A stretch of DNA of 64,000 nucleotides from Straminergon stramineum (lineage: Eukaryota > Streptophyta > Bryopsida > Hypnales > Calliergonaceae). Positions 39,298 to 50,975 of this stretch are shown here, one piece after another. Position numbers and translations under genes: made by a program. How positions within the stretch are numbered: the stretch's first letter is position 1; each line of letters begins with the position of its first letter. The notes under the pieces were generated by a model. That model had not been told where the DNA came from. It saw only the letters and a program-made list of their open reading frames with translations, and did not search any database. The stretch lies in contig OY987268.1 of the NCBI GenBank assembly GCA_963920665.1, positions 12,464,501 through 12,528,500 of the forward strand, read 5' to 3'.

Positions 39298-42200
39298 TCA
39301 CTTCTCCAATTCTTTTGGTATTGCCTCCAAGCTTGAAGACCCATTCAAATCTAGAGTGGTCAAGGAAGACAAGTTCCCCACTTCCTTTGGCAAATCCACC
39401 AAGCTTGAACATCCACTCAAATATAGAGTGGTCAAGGAAGACAAGTTCCCCACTTCCTTTGGCAAATCCACCAAGCTTGAACATCCACTCAAACCTAGAG
39501 TGGTCAAGGAAGACAAGTTCCCCACTTCCTTTGGCAAATCCACCAAGCTTGAACACCCACTCAAATATAGAGTAGTCAAGGAAGACAAGTTCCCCACTTC
39601 CTTTGGCAAATCCACCAAGCTTGAACACCCACTCAAATATAGAGTGGTCAAGGAAGACAAGTTCCCCACTTCCTTTGGCAAATCCACCAAGCTTGAACAT
39701 TTTCTCAAATGTAGAGTGGTCAAGGAAGACAAGTTCCCCACTTCCTTTGGCAAATCCACCAAGCTTGAACAATTTCTCAAACCTAGAGTGGTCAAGGAAG
39801 ACAAGTTCCCCACTTCCTTTGGCACATCCACCAAGCTTGAACATTCATTCAAATGTAGAGTGGTCAAGGAAGACAAGTTCCCCACTTCCTTTGGCAAATC
39901 CACCAAGCTTGAACATCCACTCAAATATAGAGTGGTCAAGGAAGACAAGTTCCCCACTTCCTTTGGCAAATCCACCAAGCTTGAACATCCACTCAAACCT
40001 AGAGTGGTCAAGGAAGACAAGTTCCCCACTTCCTTTGGCAAATCCACCAAGCTTGAACATCCATTCAAACCTAGAGTGGTCAAGGAAGACAAGTTCCCCA
40101 CTTCCTTTGGCAAATCCACCAAGTTTGAACACCCACTCAAATATAGAGTGGTCAAGGAAGACAAGTTCCCCACTTCCTTTGGCAAATCCCACAAGCTTGA
40201 ACATTTTCTCAAATATAGAGTAGTCAAGGAAGACAAGTTCCCCACTTCTTTTGGTAAATCCACCAAGCTTGAACATTCATTCAAATGTAGAGTGGTTAAG
40301 GAAGACAAGTTCCCCACTTCCTTTGGCAAATTCACCAAGCTTGAACATTTTCTCAAATATAGACTAGTCAAGGAAGACAAGTTCCCTACTTCCTTTGGCA
40401 AATCCACCAAGCTTGACCATTTTCTCAAACCTAGAGTGGTCAAGGAAGACAAGTTCCCCACTTCCTTTGGCAAATCCACCAAGCTTGAACAATTTCTCAA
40501 ACCTAGAGTAGTCAAGGAAGACAAGTTCCCCACTTCCTTTGCCAAATCCACCAAGCTTGAACACCCACTCAAATCTAGAGTGGTCAAGGAAGACAAGTTC
40601 CCCACTTCCTTTGGCAAATCCACCAAGCTTGAACAATTTCTCAAATATAGAGTGGTCAAGGAAGACAAGTTCCCCACTTCCTTTGGCAAATTCACCAAGC
40701 TTGAACATCCACTCAAACCTAGAGTGGTCAAGGAAGACAAGTTCCCCATTTCCTTTGGCAAATTCACCAAGCTTGAACACCCACTCAAATTTAGAGTGGT
40801 CAAGGAAGACAAGTTCCCCACTTCCTTTGGCAAATCCACCAAGCTTGAACATTCACTCAAACCTAGAGTGGTCAAGGACGACAAGTTCCCCACTTCCTTT
40901 GGCAAATCCACCAAGCTTGAACATCCACTCAAATATAGAGTGGTCAAGGAAGACAAGTTCCCCACTTCCTTTGGCAAATCCACCAAGCTTGAACATTCAC
41001 TCAAACCTAGAGTGGTCAAGGACGACAAGTTCCCCACTTCCTTTGGCACATCCACCAAGCTTGAACATTCATTCAAATATAGAGTGGTCAAGGAAGACAA
41101 GTTCCCCATTTCCTTTGGCAAATCCACCAAGCTTGAACATTCATTCAGATGTAGAGTGGTCAAGGAAGACAAGTTCCCCACTTCCTTTGGCAAATCCACC
41201 AAGCTTGAACATTTTTTCAAATATAGACTAGTCAAGGAAGACAAGTTCCCCACTTCCTTTGGCAAATTCACCAAGTTTGAACATTCATTCAAATGTAGAG
41301 TGGTCAAGGAAGACAAGTTCCCCACTTCCTTTGGCAAATCCCACAAGCTTGAACATTTTCTCAAATATAGACTAGTCAAGGAAGACAAGTTCCCCACTTC
41401 CTTTGGCAAATCCACCAAGCTTGAACATTCATTCAAACCTAGAGTGGTCAAGGATGACAAGTTCCCCACTTCCTTTGGCAAATCCACCAAGCTTGAACAC
41501 CCACTCAAATTTAGAGTGGTCAAGGATGACAAGTTCCCCACTTCCTTTGGCAAATCCACCAAGCTTGAACATTTTTTCAAATATAGAGTGGTCAATGAAG
41601 ACAAGTTCCCTAATTCTTTTGGTAATTCTACCAAATTTTTACAAAAATTGAGATTTAGTCTCAATAAGTTATGACTTGAGGTAAATTTGATGGATAATTT
41701 CTCAAGGAATCCAAGTCCTATTAGATCTAGAATTTTCAATGATACATGACTACTACAAACGTCAAATATTTTCTTTTGTAAAGCAACTATAGTATGTGTT
41801 TGAAGCATATGTGGCAATTCAATCAAATTCCGAGAACTTCCTATTATAATTGCCTCCAATTGAGAACATTGAGAAGCTAGACGAAGTAATAAACCCAAGT
41901 TGTCAACATGTGCTTTAGAAACACCCAAAGCAGTCACCAAAATCAAGACACGAAGTTTTGGAAAATCAAAACTTTTATCATATTGAACTATAGTCCTTTG
42001 ACTAGGAATGCCTTCAAGAGCTTCAAAGTCACAATGAACCATAGTCCCTTGCAAAGAAATGCCTTCTAGAACCTCAATGTCCTGCATTAAAATAAGTTTT
42101 GATTAGAATGTATTACATTGTTATAGAAATGTTTCAAATGAAAATTGATTTTTTTCACATATTTTTAAATTCATAATTCTTCAAATAGTTTGGATTGGAA

Positions 42201-45200
42201 TTTTTACAAATTGCATTCAAAAGTATAATAAGAAAATGTCTTATTTGTGCCTACTTGTACTATTAAAAAATTACCTTGCTTGTAAAACCAAGTTCCGGAA
42301 TCATGGATGCCTCCCGAATTCTTGAACCTTCAGCAATCCTTCGTCCCATGTCACGGAGTTGGTCATGCATTTCTAGAATGTCACCATCTTCATTGAGCTT
42401 CAATAATGACATGTCAATCAATCTTTCCAATTCGGTCACAGGAAGGATACCATTTTTAGACCACATGTACAAGATAGACTCTCTTGATATGCCAGATGGA
42501 TATACATCTCGACAAAAGAAACAAGCCACATCCAAAAACATCCCTTTTTCAACACCATTGTTCAATCCATCGTAGCTTATTTTCAAGGTGTTCCAAATTT
42601 CTTCATCACCATTCAAATTCCTTCCTCTTGCCATCCTTTGTAATGCATGTTCCCAACTTCGCAACCTCTTTTTATGGTGGAGAAATGAACCCATGACTTT
42701 CAGGCTCAACGGCAAGCCATTGCAAGCTTTCACAACATGCTTGCGATAGTCCTCAAAGTCTGAAGGTAAAGGAGCTACACCCCAACAAAGGTGAGTGGTG
42801 AAAAGTGTTGTTGATGCCTTTTCATCCAACAATTCCACATCCAACCTTCCCGCAACGCCCACAAATGATTCTATTGTGTTCCAATTGCGTGTCGTGAGAA
42901 TTATTGTAGTACCCTTGCTAGCTTGTACAATGTTGGGGGGCGCAATGTCATGCACCAAGGCTTCATCCTTGACATCATCCAATACTAAAAGAACATTCTT
43001 TCCAACCAAGATTTCTTTCATCATCTGTTGTGCATCTTCCAAATTCTTGGGTTTTTTATCATTCCCAAGTTTGGGTAATATCTCACACAACAAGTTGTAT
43101 GAACTTTGAGCATTTGTGGATTGAGAAACAAAGCAAGATGCATAGTATAAGGAATTCACTTTTGTGTCACCAAGTATTGCCTTTGCTAGTGTGGTCTTGC
43201 CAATTCCACCCATGCCCACAATTCCAATATAATTTAGTTCCAAAAGCGCCTTAGCTTTACACAATTGATGCTCCAAATTAATAGGAACTTCCTTTAGAGG
43301 TGCAACTTTCTCATCCACCTATACAAATACAAAAGTCATATTTATCAAATTGTTCACACAAAAATAAATCTACAAATATCAAGTATCAATGGTAAGTACA
43401 AAAATCAAACATGACTATATAAGATTTGTAGTGGAGTAATTTTATACCTTTCGAACATGGTCTACAATAGACTCGGAATCTCTTGAGGAACAAATTGAAC
43501 CAAATTGTGGAACCATTTCATGTGAATATGTTCCCTTCAAAAAAGACATCATCAAACTTGTGAGCCTTTCACAAATTTCAGAAAATGTTGGTCGTTGAAG
43601 AGGGTCTTGAGACCAACATTCTTGAATTAAGTCTGTAAGTTCTTTGCAATTGTTTGGTAGGTCCGGTCGTAAGCTTTTACTACTATTGCCATGTATACGT
43701 GAAATTTGATCACGAAATTCTTTTGGTTCCAATCCATAGTATGGAACCTTTCTAGATAGAATCTCTGAACAAATCATGGCAAATGACCACGCATCAGCTC
43801 GAAATGGATGCAATGGAGTTTTACTTCCCTTGATCATTTCAGGCGACATATATCTTGGTGTTCCAATAGGACACTTTGTTGGCTTTGGATTTTTTGGATT
43901 ACTCAACACCTCCAATTGACAAGTACCATAATCCATGATCTTGAATATGTGATGAGGATTCAAATCTTCCATAGGTATAGAACTTGACAACACATTATCA
44001 GGTTTCAAGTCAAGATGAGCAACTTGCATGTCATGAAGGTAATACACACCTTTTGCAATTTGGTGCATGATGTCAATTGCAAGATGATAAGGTAAAGGTC
44101 TTCTTGCTTTCTTCAATACAGTAGATAGGTTTGAATCCATCAATTCCATCACCAAATGCATTTCATGAGTTTCATGTACCATAGGATTTTCATCAATTCT
44201 TCGGGTATTTCCAAAACCAAAAAATTGAATAACATTTTTCATTGTTTGAAACAAGCTTGATTTCTTCCATTGCATCACAAAATGCATTGCACCAATTTCA
44301 TCTTCCGTTGGATTTTCATCAACTTTTTTTATAATCCCACAACCAAAAAATTGAATGAGATTTGGATGGCTCAAGCCTGACAAGATGCCAACCTCTCTTC
44401 GATTGTTCTTGAGATCTTCAAGATTGCCCTTCAACACTTTTGTAGCACATGGAAGGCCAAACCAATTCGATTCATACACACCTCCAAGTTCTCCTTCTCC
44501 AATTTTTTTGATTAATTTCAATGGTTTCAAAGCATTAGAAACCTCCAAAGCATCCAAGTCTCCACCATCAACTCGATCCAAATTTCTAAGTCTCAACAAT
44601 AGATGTTGCACTATTTGATAATCCTTTGAGACTTCTTCTTGAACTACAAATTCAAGCTTCTTCTTTAGTTCTTCTCCATCTTCAAGGACTTTTTCATAGG
44701 TAACTGCATCAAATTGAATAAGTAGGATATCATTTGATTGCTTCGAATGGTGGAACAAGTATATATCCCTTGCTGTATCATAACAACACTTCATTTCTAA
44801 AAGCAATTCGTGGAAAGTCTCTTTGTTTTGGAGTTGGAATATAGCTGCTTCACACCAATGGTCTTGTTCAATGCAATTATTTCCTACAATCTCCACTTTC
44901 TTTTGAAGACAACACAATTCTTCAAAAATAGATTGGAACTTGAGATCCCCAGTAGCACTTGACAACATTTTGTCAATCCCCTTCATGGCCAATATGAATT
45001 TGCCAAAAAGATGTATGCATTGATTTCTATTCAAGACCTTGGTCTTCGGAGATGCTTTCAAATCCTTCAAGAATTTCTCAAGACTTGGTATAACATTGCA
45101 CAGTCTTTTACTATGGTCACTTTGCACTTGTAAAAAATCCTTGTCTTTCCTACAAAAGGCTCAAAACCTTTGTCAATGAGATATCTTGACAAGATATAAA

Positions 45201-45569
45201 AAAATCATTACCTAATGATGTACATTCAAATATTCAAACATGTTCTAAAAACTAAACATCATCAAATATTGTCTAGTAAGAGAGTGGTCTATCTATTAAA
45301 ATTAGAATACATGGTTTTTTAGTTTGATCATACACATAAATGCTTAAAAATTAAAACATAGTTGATGGCAAAGCTCAAAGTAAATCAAGTAAGAAACTAT
45401 ACAAAGAACTTTGTAATTTGAACAATATTGTATACTAACATGCACTTTTCAATCACCAACGCTCACAAAAGAACATTTATGCTCACCTATTAGACCATGC
45501 AAAACCCAAGTATTTCCAAAAGCTTGCCATCATGAAGAAGCTTGCCATCCACATCAAGAAGCACACCAT
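39298..45569 (-). CDS. Protein kinase-NB-ARC-LRR immune receptor (PNL type)
   Basis: Four exons with closing phases: 45569-45487, 45149-43448, 43318-42275, 42081-39298. The first ATG is at 45569; a second in-frame ATG at 45530 (MASFWKYLGF) gives 1857 residues, used for numbering. A helical N-terminal domain (about 1-215) precedes the kinase: Gly loop GEGELGG (232-239), K252, E267, HLDLKPDN (H393-D395; non-RD), DYG (421-423), GTPRYMSPE (444-452). NB-ARC follows: P-loop GMGGIGKTT (617-625), LLVLDD (692-697), GLPL (783), MHD (899-901). The C terminus is LRR (about 1080-1855). Kinase-NBS-LRR receptors are a bryophyte class of intracellular immune sensor. DYG instead of DFG and HLD instead of HRD are notable. 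Exon 1 is inferred from matching phase and donor. Confidence 0.9.
39310..41640 (-). repeat. 32 tandem 72-bp LRR units
   Basis: Thirty-two consecutive 24-residue LRRs with the frame KEVGNLSSLTTL-x-L-x-x-C-SSLVDLP, nearly identical at DNA level outside the x positions. The first x uses only Y, G, H, N or D, encoded TAT, GGT, CAT, AAT, GAT (13, 10, 5, 2 and 2 units). The xx pair is SG, NE, RK, KK, RN, SE, NG. The unit is a multiple of three, so the opposite strand also stays open for 2.3 kb. Confidence 0.95.
43950..44370 (-). repeat. Internal duplication within the kinase domain
   Basis: The segment coding LIQFFGCG..KKVDENP....E..AMHFVMQ (about residues 279-310) is followed about 42 residues later by VIQFFGFG..RRIDENP....E..EMHLVME. 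This duplicates the beta4-beta5/hinge region of the kinase N lobe. The second copy connects to the rest of the kinase. Coordinates are approximate. Confidence 0.7.
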
Positions 45570-48500
45570 TTCTTGAACCAAATGGAGTAGAGTATTGATA
45601 CTCTACACTATCTTCAAAAAAAATCCAAAAAAAGGAGTCAAAAAATAACATCCAAGCATGTAAATGTAGAAAGGTCACAAGAAGATTTCAATTAATTATT
45701 ATATTAAAAACTATCTCATATAAAGAGTTGTATCAAATCTATTAAACAATTCCTATACAAATCTAGTAGCACAGTGAAATAAATGTTATAAAATACTTTT
45801 TTTTCTCAAATATTTGTCAATATATAATGCAAGGACAAGGTTAGGATGAAAATTATCCCTTGAAGGAACTTTAAGGAACATATGTAGGACATTGTATTTG
45901 TCTTTTAGAATTCAAATCATTCTCTCCCAAAATATAACAAGAAATTCACTAGTTGATTGGTAATTCAACAAGAATCATCTATTTTTTAAAGTCATTGAAA
46001 CATGTCAATGTTATGATGCTCAAATAGAACACCCTATAGGACAAATAAATGACAATTTTGTAACTACACAAACATGTTGAAAGTGCAAAATTGAAGCAAA
46101 TTGTAAGTTTCAACAATCAATGGACCCCCCAAAGCACAAAGATAAACTTTTGTTATTGTAATTTGTTTAATTCATGAAAACCTCTATAACAAATACACAA
46201 ATAACACCATACTACAAATATTACCACAAAATTGGCTTTCAATAACTCCACTAAAAGATGTTTGAAGTTTAAAAATACACAACATTGCATTTCAAATTAT
46301 GACAAAGAAGGAAGTCAACAACATAACATTAATTTTTTTTGATGCCCTTGATCAAGAATCATATAGATTCTCAAATCTTGAGTATCATATTCATTTCCAA
46401 CCATCCACAAAAATCCTTATCCAATTCTAATATAACAAGATAATTTGCAACTCCAATCCGTTAAAATTCATATCTCACCATTACCTTACACAATTTTGAA
46501 CTATATTTACATTATCTTATTGGCACATGTAATCTCCCAAAGCTATCCTACTTTCAAAACCCATCTTTCAAAAATAGAAATGACAATATTATAGACATTG
46601 TCTAATTTATAACTACAACTCATGTTGATGGCAACATTGTATCAAAAGAATTGATTCATATCTCTTCAAAAGCTAGGCTATCAATATTTCAAACCAAAGC
46701 TTAAACTTAGAGAAAGGCGAAGGATGAAATCACTATCACATCGTAAAGGTAATTAAACTTTCATCAAACAAGTGGTAGGGATTTTTTCAAATTAATCAAA
46801 TCTTAACTTTCTATCCCAAAATGAGAAATACATCATAACATTTATTTGAAAATGAAAATTCCTAGAGCATTTGTAGAAGGCTAAAGAAGGTTAGTATTTG
46901 CTCAATGATAATGCCTCCCATTTGGAAGGGCAAAACTAATACCTTCCCTAATCTAGGATGGTAAGCAATCCTACAACAAAGATACTTCTTGGATTTTCCC
47001 TTGAACCAACCAAAACATTACAAAATAGGGATGCTTCTAAAACTTATCAATCCAACTTCAAAAATTCATAACTATTATGAAAAGTTCAAAAAACAAAAAT
47101 AAAAGTGGAATAGATGTACTTTTGTTTGTATTCCATTATAATACTAGCACAATGAATATACCTTAAGCCATGAACATATGCTCAAATTCAAAAATAAATA
47201 AAAATGACTAGAACAAAGTTGCATTTAAACAAGTACTATTTGCTTCACCAAAGGGGCTACAAATTTATTTAATACATTGTATTGATTGATTAATCAACTT
47301 TGTGAGGACACTAGAACCAAAAAGTGGCCAATGGAGAACTTCCCAAATCACTAAAAATAAAGAATGCACCTATTGCTCCAAAAGTTAGATCATTTTTTAT
47401 AAAATACCTTGATAATAGGTCTTGTCCTTCTAGGGCTAAACATCAACATGAAAATTCCCCTCACAAATACTAGTACTTATTGAAATATTACACTAGAATC
47501 CAATTCCATTGGCAATAATTGACAATATATATACATTTTAAATAAGAAAATCTTTAATTTCAAGGCAACTACAAGATTGAAAATGTTACCTTCAAAAATA
47601 ATCAAGTCAACACTTGACATAAATTAATATATTAATCAATATTGACTTACAAAGTCATGACCCCATTGAACCTCCACTAATGCCCTTTCTTAGTAGAATG
47701 TATGCACCAAAAGGTGACACTTTAAAGATTTCTTGTACATAAAATGATGCAATTTCTTAAATACTTCAAATCAAAGTGAAAATTGATGACCTCCAAGAGC
47801 CAATATTTTGATAGAATCCTATAGGATTCAAAATTTATCGATAGCTAACATCAATCAATGTCAACACAATCAAACAAGATTTTCAATTGTAACATTAAAA
47901 TACATGGTGCAATTGGTTGTGTCTATGGTATTTACCATATACAACACTAACTATCCCAATCTCCCGATTTTTCCACAAAAGAATTTGCACATTGCAATTT
48001 CAAATGCAATGCCACATTTTGTAGAAGATTACACATGCAATGCTTGACATAGAGTGTTTTAAGGTCTTATCTTACCTTGTAATTAACTAGACTTTCAATC
48101 TCAAGCCACATCAAAGATTACTTGACATCATACAAGACCCAAAATAAATAAAATATGAAGTCTAGCTTACTCCACCACTCTTCTTGAGAATTCGTAGCCA
48201 AATGTGTCCAAAGCTCACCAATGTCCACACTCGTGCCCACTGCTATGTTGAGAGGTATAAATCCTTCATCCTTGCAATTATTGCCAAGTTTGATCATCCC
48301 TACAACATTGCAACCATTCATTCATTCAACCACATTATTCCACCAATTTGTCAATCATTGCATATTGAATTAATAAATTCACCTATGAATGAGCACGAAC
48401 TTTCTATTGACAAGCTTCTATACTACAACACCACCAAGGAAATGATTTCAAACTCAAGTATCCTCACCCTTGAGCTTCTATACAACTACTAACTAAGCCC

Positions 48501-50856
48501 TATTGTGGAATGCTAGAGTTAACTTACTTTTTACCATACAAATCCAAAATTTGCCATATAGATTCAAAAACAAGGCATCAACATACCTATTACCGCACAA
48601 TAACTGCACAATTGGGAACAATTGCTAAGTTTGAAAAGGAACAAATGCACTTCAATTACATGATACATTATTCACACAAAGGAACAAATGTAATATAATT
48701 GGATGATATATTGCTCAAGGTTGAACTATGTCTGAAATTTGGATGAGGAAATGCAATTTTTTACAAATGGATGAAACCCGAATAACCTTTGAATGAATAA
48801 TTGGACGATTTCAGGAATGGATGAAGTGTTCAATAAAAACCCATTGTGGTGTTTTCAAGAATGACATTTTCAACCAGTTGAGTTAAGGACGAGCTGCATA
48901 AAGCCAGGAGCCGTGGCTTACAGAGGAATTGTGGAGCTCATTTTTGCGGTGTCCAGCTCCTTCAAAAGCTTTCAAGTGTTTGGGGCTGCACCAATAAACA
49001 AGGTAACTGCTTCCCTCAGCTTTATAATCCGCTGACATTTCACAAATTCTCTGAGTCAGTGATAAGCAATCAGACAAGCTAGACAAATTCCAAATCCCGT
49101 CAAGTTGAATCTGCCTATTTCAAGTGCGCAAGAGCAAGATAGAGCACCAACAGTCCAGTAGGTCGATGATGAAATCCCAAGGTCAGAAGAAGATAAGGAA
49201 ATAGCCATAAACCATGAGACTTATATTGGCATGGAAGTTTGTCAGACTTATGAACTGTACTAGTGACGGGATTTGAATCTCAATCAGTGATCAGGGAATT
49301 AAGGCAAACATTTGTATTGGACCACATCACCCCACTCTCTTTCCAGGTTCAACAGGTCGTCGTTACTCAGCAACCTAGAACATGCTAGTCTCGTAAACCC
49401 TGAGTCAAGGCCAATGTGCAACAGAAGAGCTACTTCCAAATCACAAAACTCTTTCTTCTCCACACTAGAATCCATAACCCTAAACTAGAATCCAGAACCC
49501 TAAATCACTAAATCACACCAAAAACTATCCAAAAAACGCTAGAAAAAAAAGAAGACAATAACAGGAGCTTCTACAAAATTGAACAGGAAACTCAACATGA
49601 ACAGCAGCGGAAGAACACAAAACGAGGCTGGCGAGCTTGAAACAAAATACAGAGGAACCTCACACGCACGGCCGCCCAATTGGAAACCCTAGTCGTCTAG
49701 TCGTTGGTCGTTACCTAAAATATCATCCAGCAACAGAAAGTTCATCCAAACAGTTTTGGGAACGAAATGGAACGCCAAGAGATCAAAATTTCGTGTCATC
49801 GCACAGTATGTGACCCCACACTGTGCGGTAAAGGGCCGTAAGGAATTTTTAATTAAATTTCAGCCCTTGAGTTGCAATAAATTTAGTAGGAGGAATCCTA
49901 TTTGTATGCTGTTTTTTTAACGTGAATCCTAACATGATGATTGATAATCACGCCAAATTTCAGAGCATGCAAGTCTCTATTTTATTGAGGAGAAGGATTG
50001 GACTTTTGTCTGTGTGGTGATTGACAAGTTTACTCTAATCCTAATTGCAATACAAAAGTCAAACACAAGACCCAAGCGCAAGAGCCTACCAAAACTAGGA
50101 ACGCGTATAAAAGCGCTTTCAAGATGCAAAAATCACTCACGGTATCCCAAAACGACACACTAAGACTTGCTACCCAAACCCAACCAAATCTGAAGCAGCA
50201 TGACCAAGGGAACTACACACTCAGTCTCACACTCGAACGCATTCCTAAGTGCACATACCTTGCAGCCGTGAGGATCCACGGGCATTGAGGGTCGTTTCTC
50301 TGGCTTGTAAGAAAGACACTCCCCAGCGCCGAAATGACGCAGCAGAGCAGAGAAGAACTTGGCAGGGCAAAACGAACGTCACATGCAGGAGAGCAGGGCC
50401 TCGTTTTATTCTCCTCGGGTGCACAAGCTCAGAGGACGAAGCTGACGCTGCGGAGAAGCCACAGCTCGAGAACTGCCAACAAACAGACGCAACTAGGACG
50501 CAGAGAAGGCACGAGTAGACAAAGTTGTTGAGGCTACAGTAGGGTCTGGGGAAGTCGATTGGGGGGGGGGGCGCCAGTGAATGGCCGGCCGGGAACCTCG
50601 GACGCTGGTGGGGTCTATGGTGTACCAAAAGAGCCATGCTCTGTAATTCATCCAAAAGCCCGGGTCATCTGTGCCTGAGGGCGGGTCACCTGCGGTCCAG
50701 CCCGGGCTACCCGTGCTACCCCCGTGCTGCCCTGGTATCCACTTTCTTTTTGACAAACTCTCCATCTGCCCGTTACTCAGGTACATCCATTCAGATTCAT
50801 CCAAAAGAAACCGGAAGAAGTTTGCCTTTGCGGCAGTCTGCGGCTTCACACGCTTA

Positions 50857-50975
50857 GGGTTCTGAGCGGAGTCACATTCTGAGCGGAGTTACACGCTTAG
50901 GGTTTTGAGCGGAGTCACGTTCTGAGCGGAGTCACGTTCTGAGCGGAGTCACACGCTTATGGTTTTGAGCGGAGT
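50857..50975. repeat. Tandem 'tctgagcggagtcac' repeats
   Basis: Seven or so copies of (t)tctgagcggagt(c/t)ac, alternating with 'acgcttagggttttgagcggagt' variants. A GC-rich promoter-like minisatellite next to the 51018-51302 minus-strand open frame. Confidence 0.85.

Noticed and set aside
39356..41674. 772-residue ORF on the plus strand across the LRR array
   Set aside because: It runs antisense to 32 identical 72-bp units. A multiple-of-three repeat that is open once on the opposite strand stays open throughout, so it is an artefact of the repeat.
39298..41674. The 72-bp tandem units as a CRISPR array or satellite DNA
   Set aside because: They lie inside a spliced receptor gene in frame, with LRR consensus residues, and there are no spacers.
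43442..45127. Start of the kinase gene at a GTG at 45127
   Set aside because: Eukaryotic genes rarely start at GTG, and an in-phase upstream exon with ATG and good splice sites is present at 45487-45569.
50493..50849. 118-residue minus-strand ORF in the GC-rich island
   Set aside because: Overlapping open frames on both strands, typical of GC-rich DNA, and no recognised motif.
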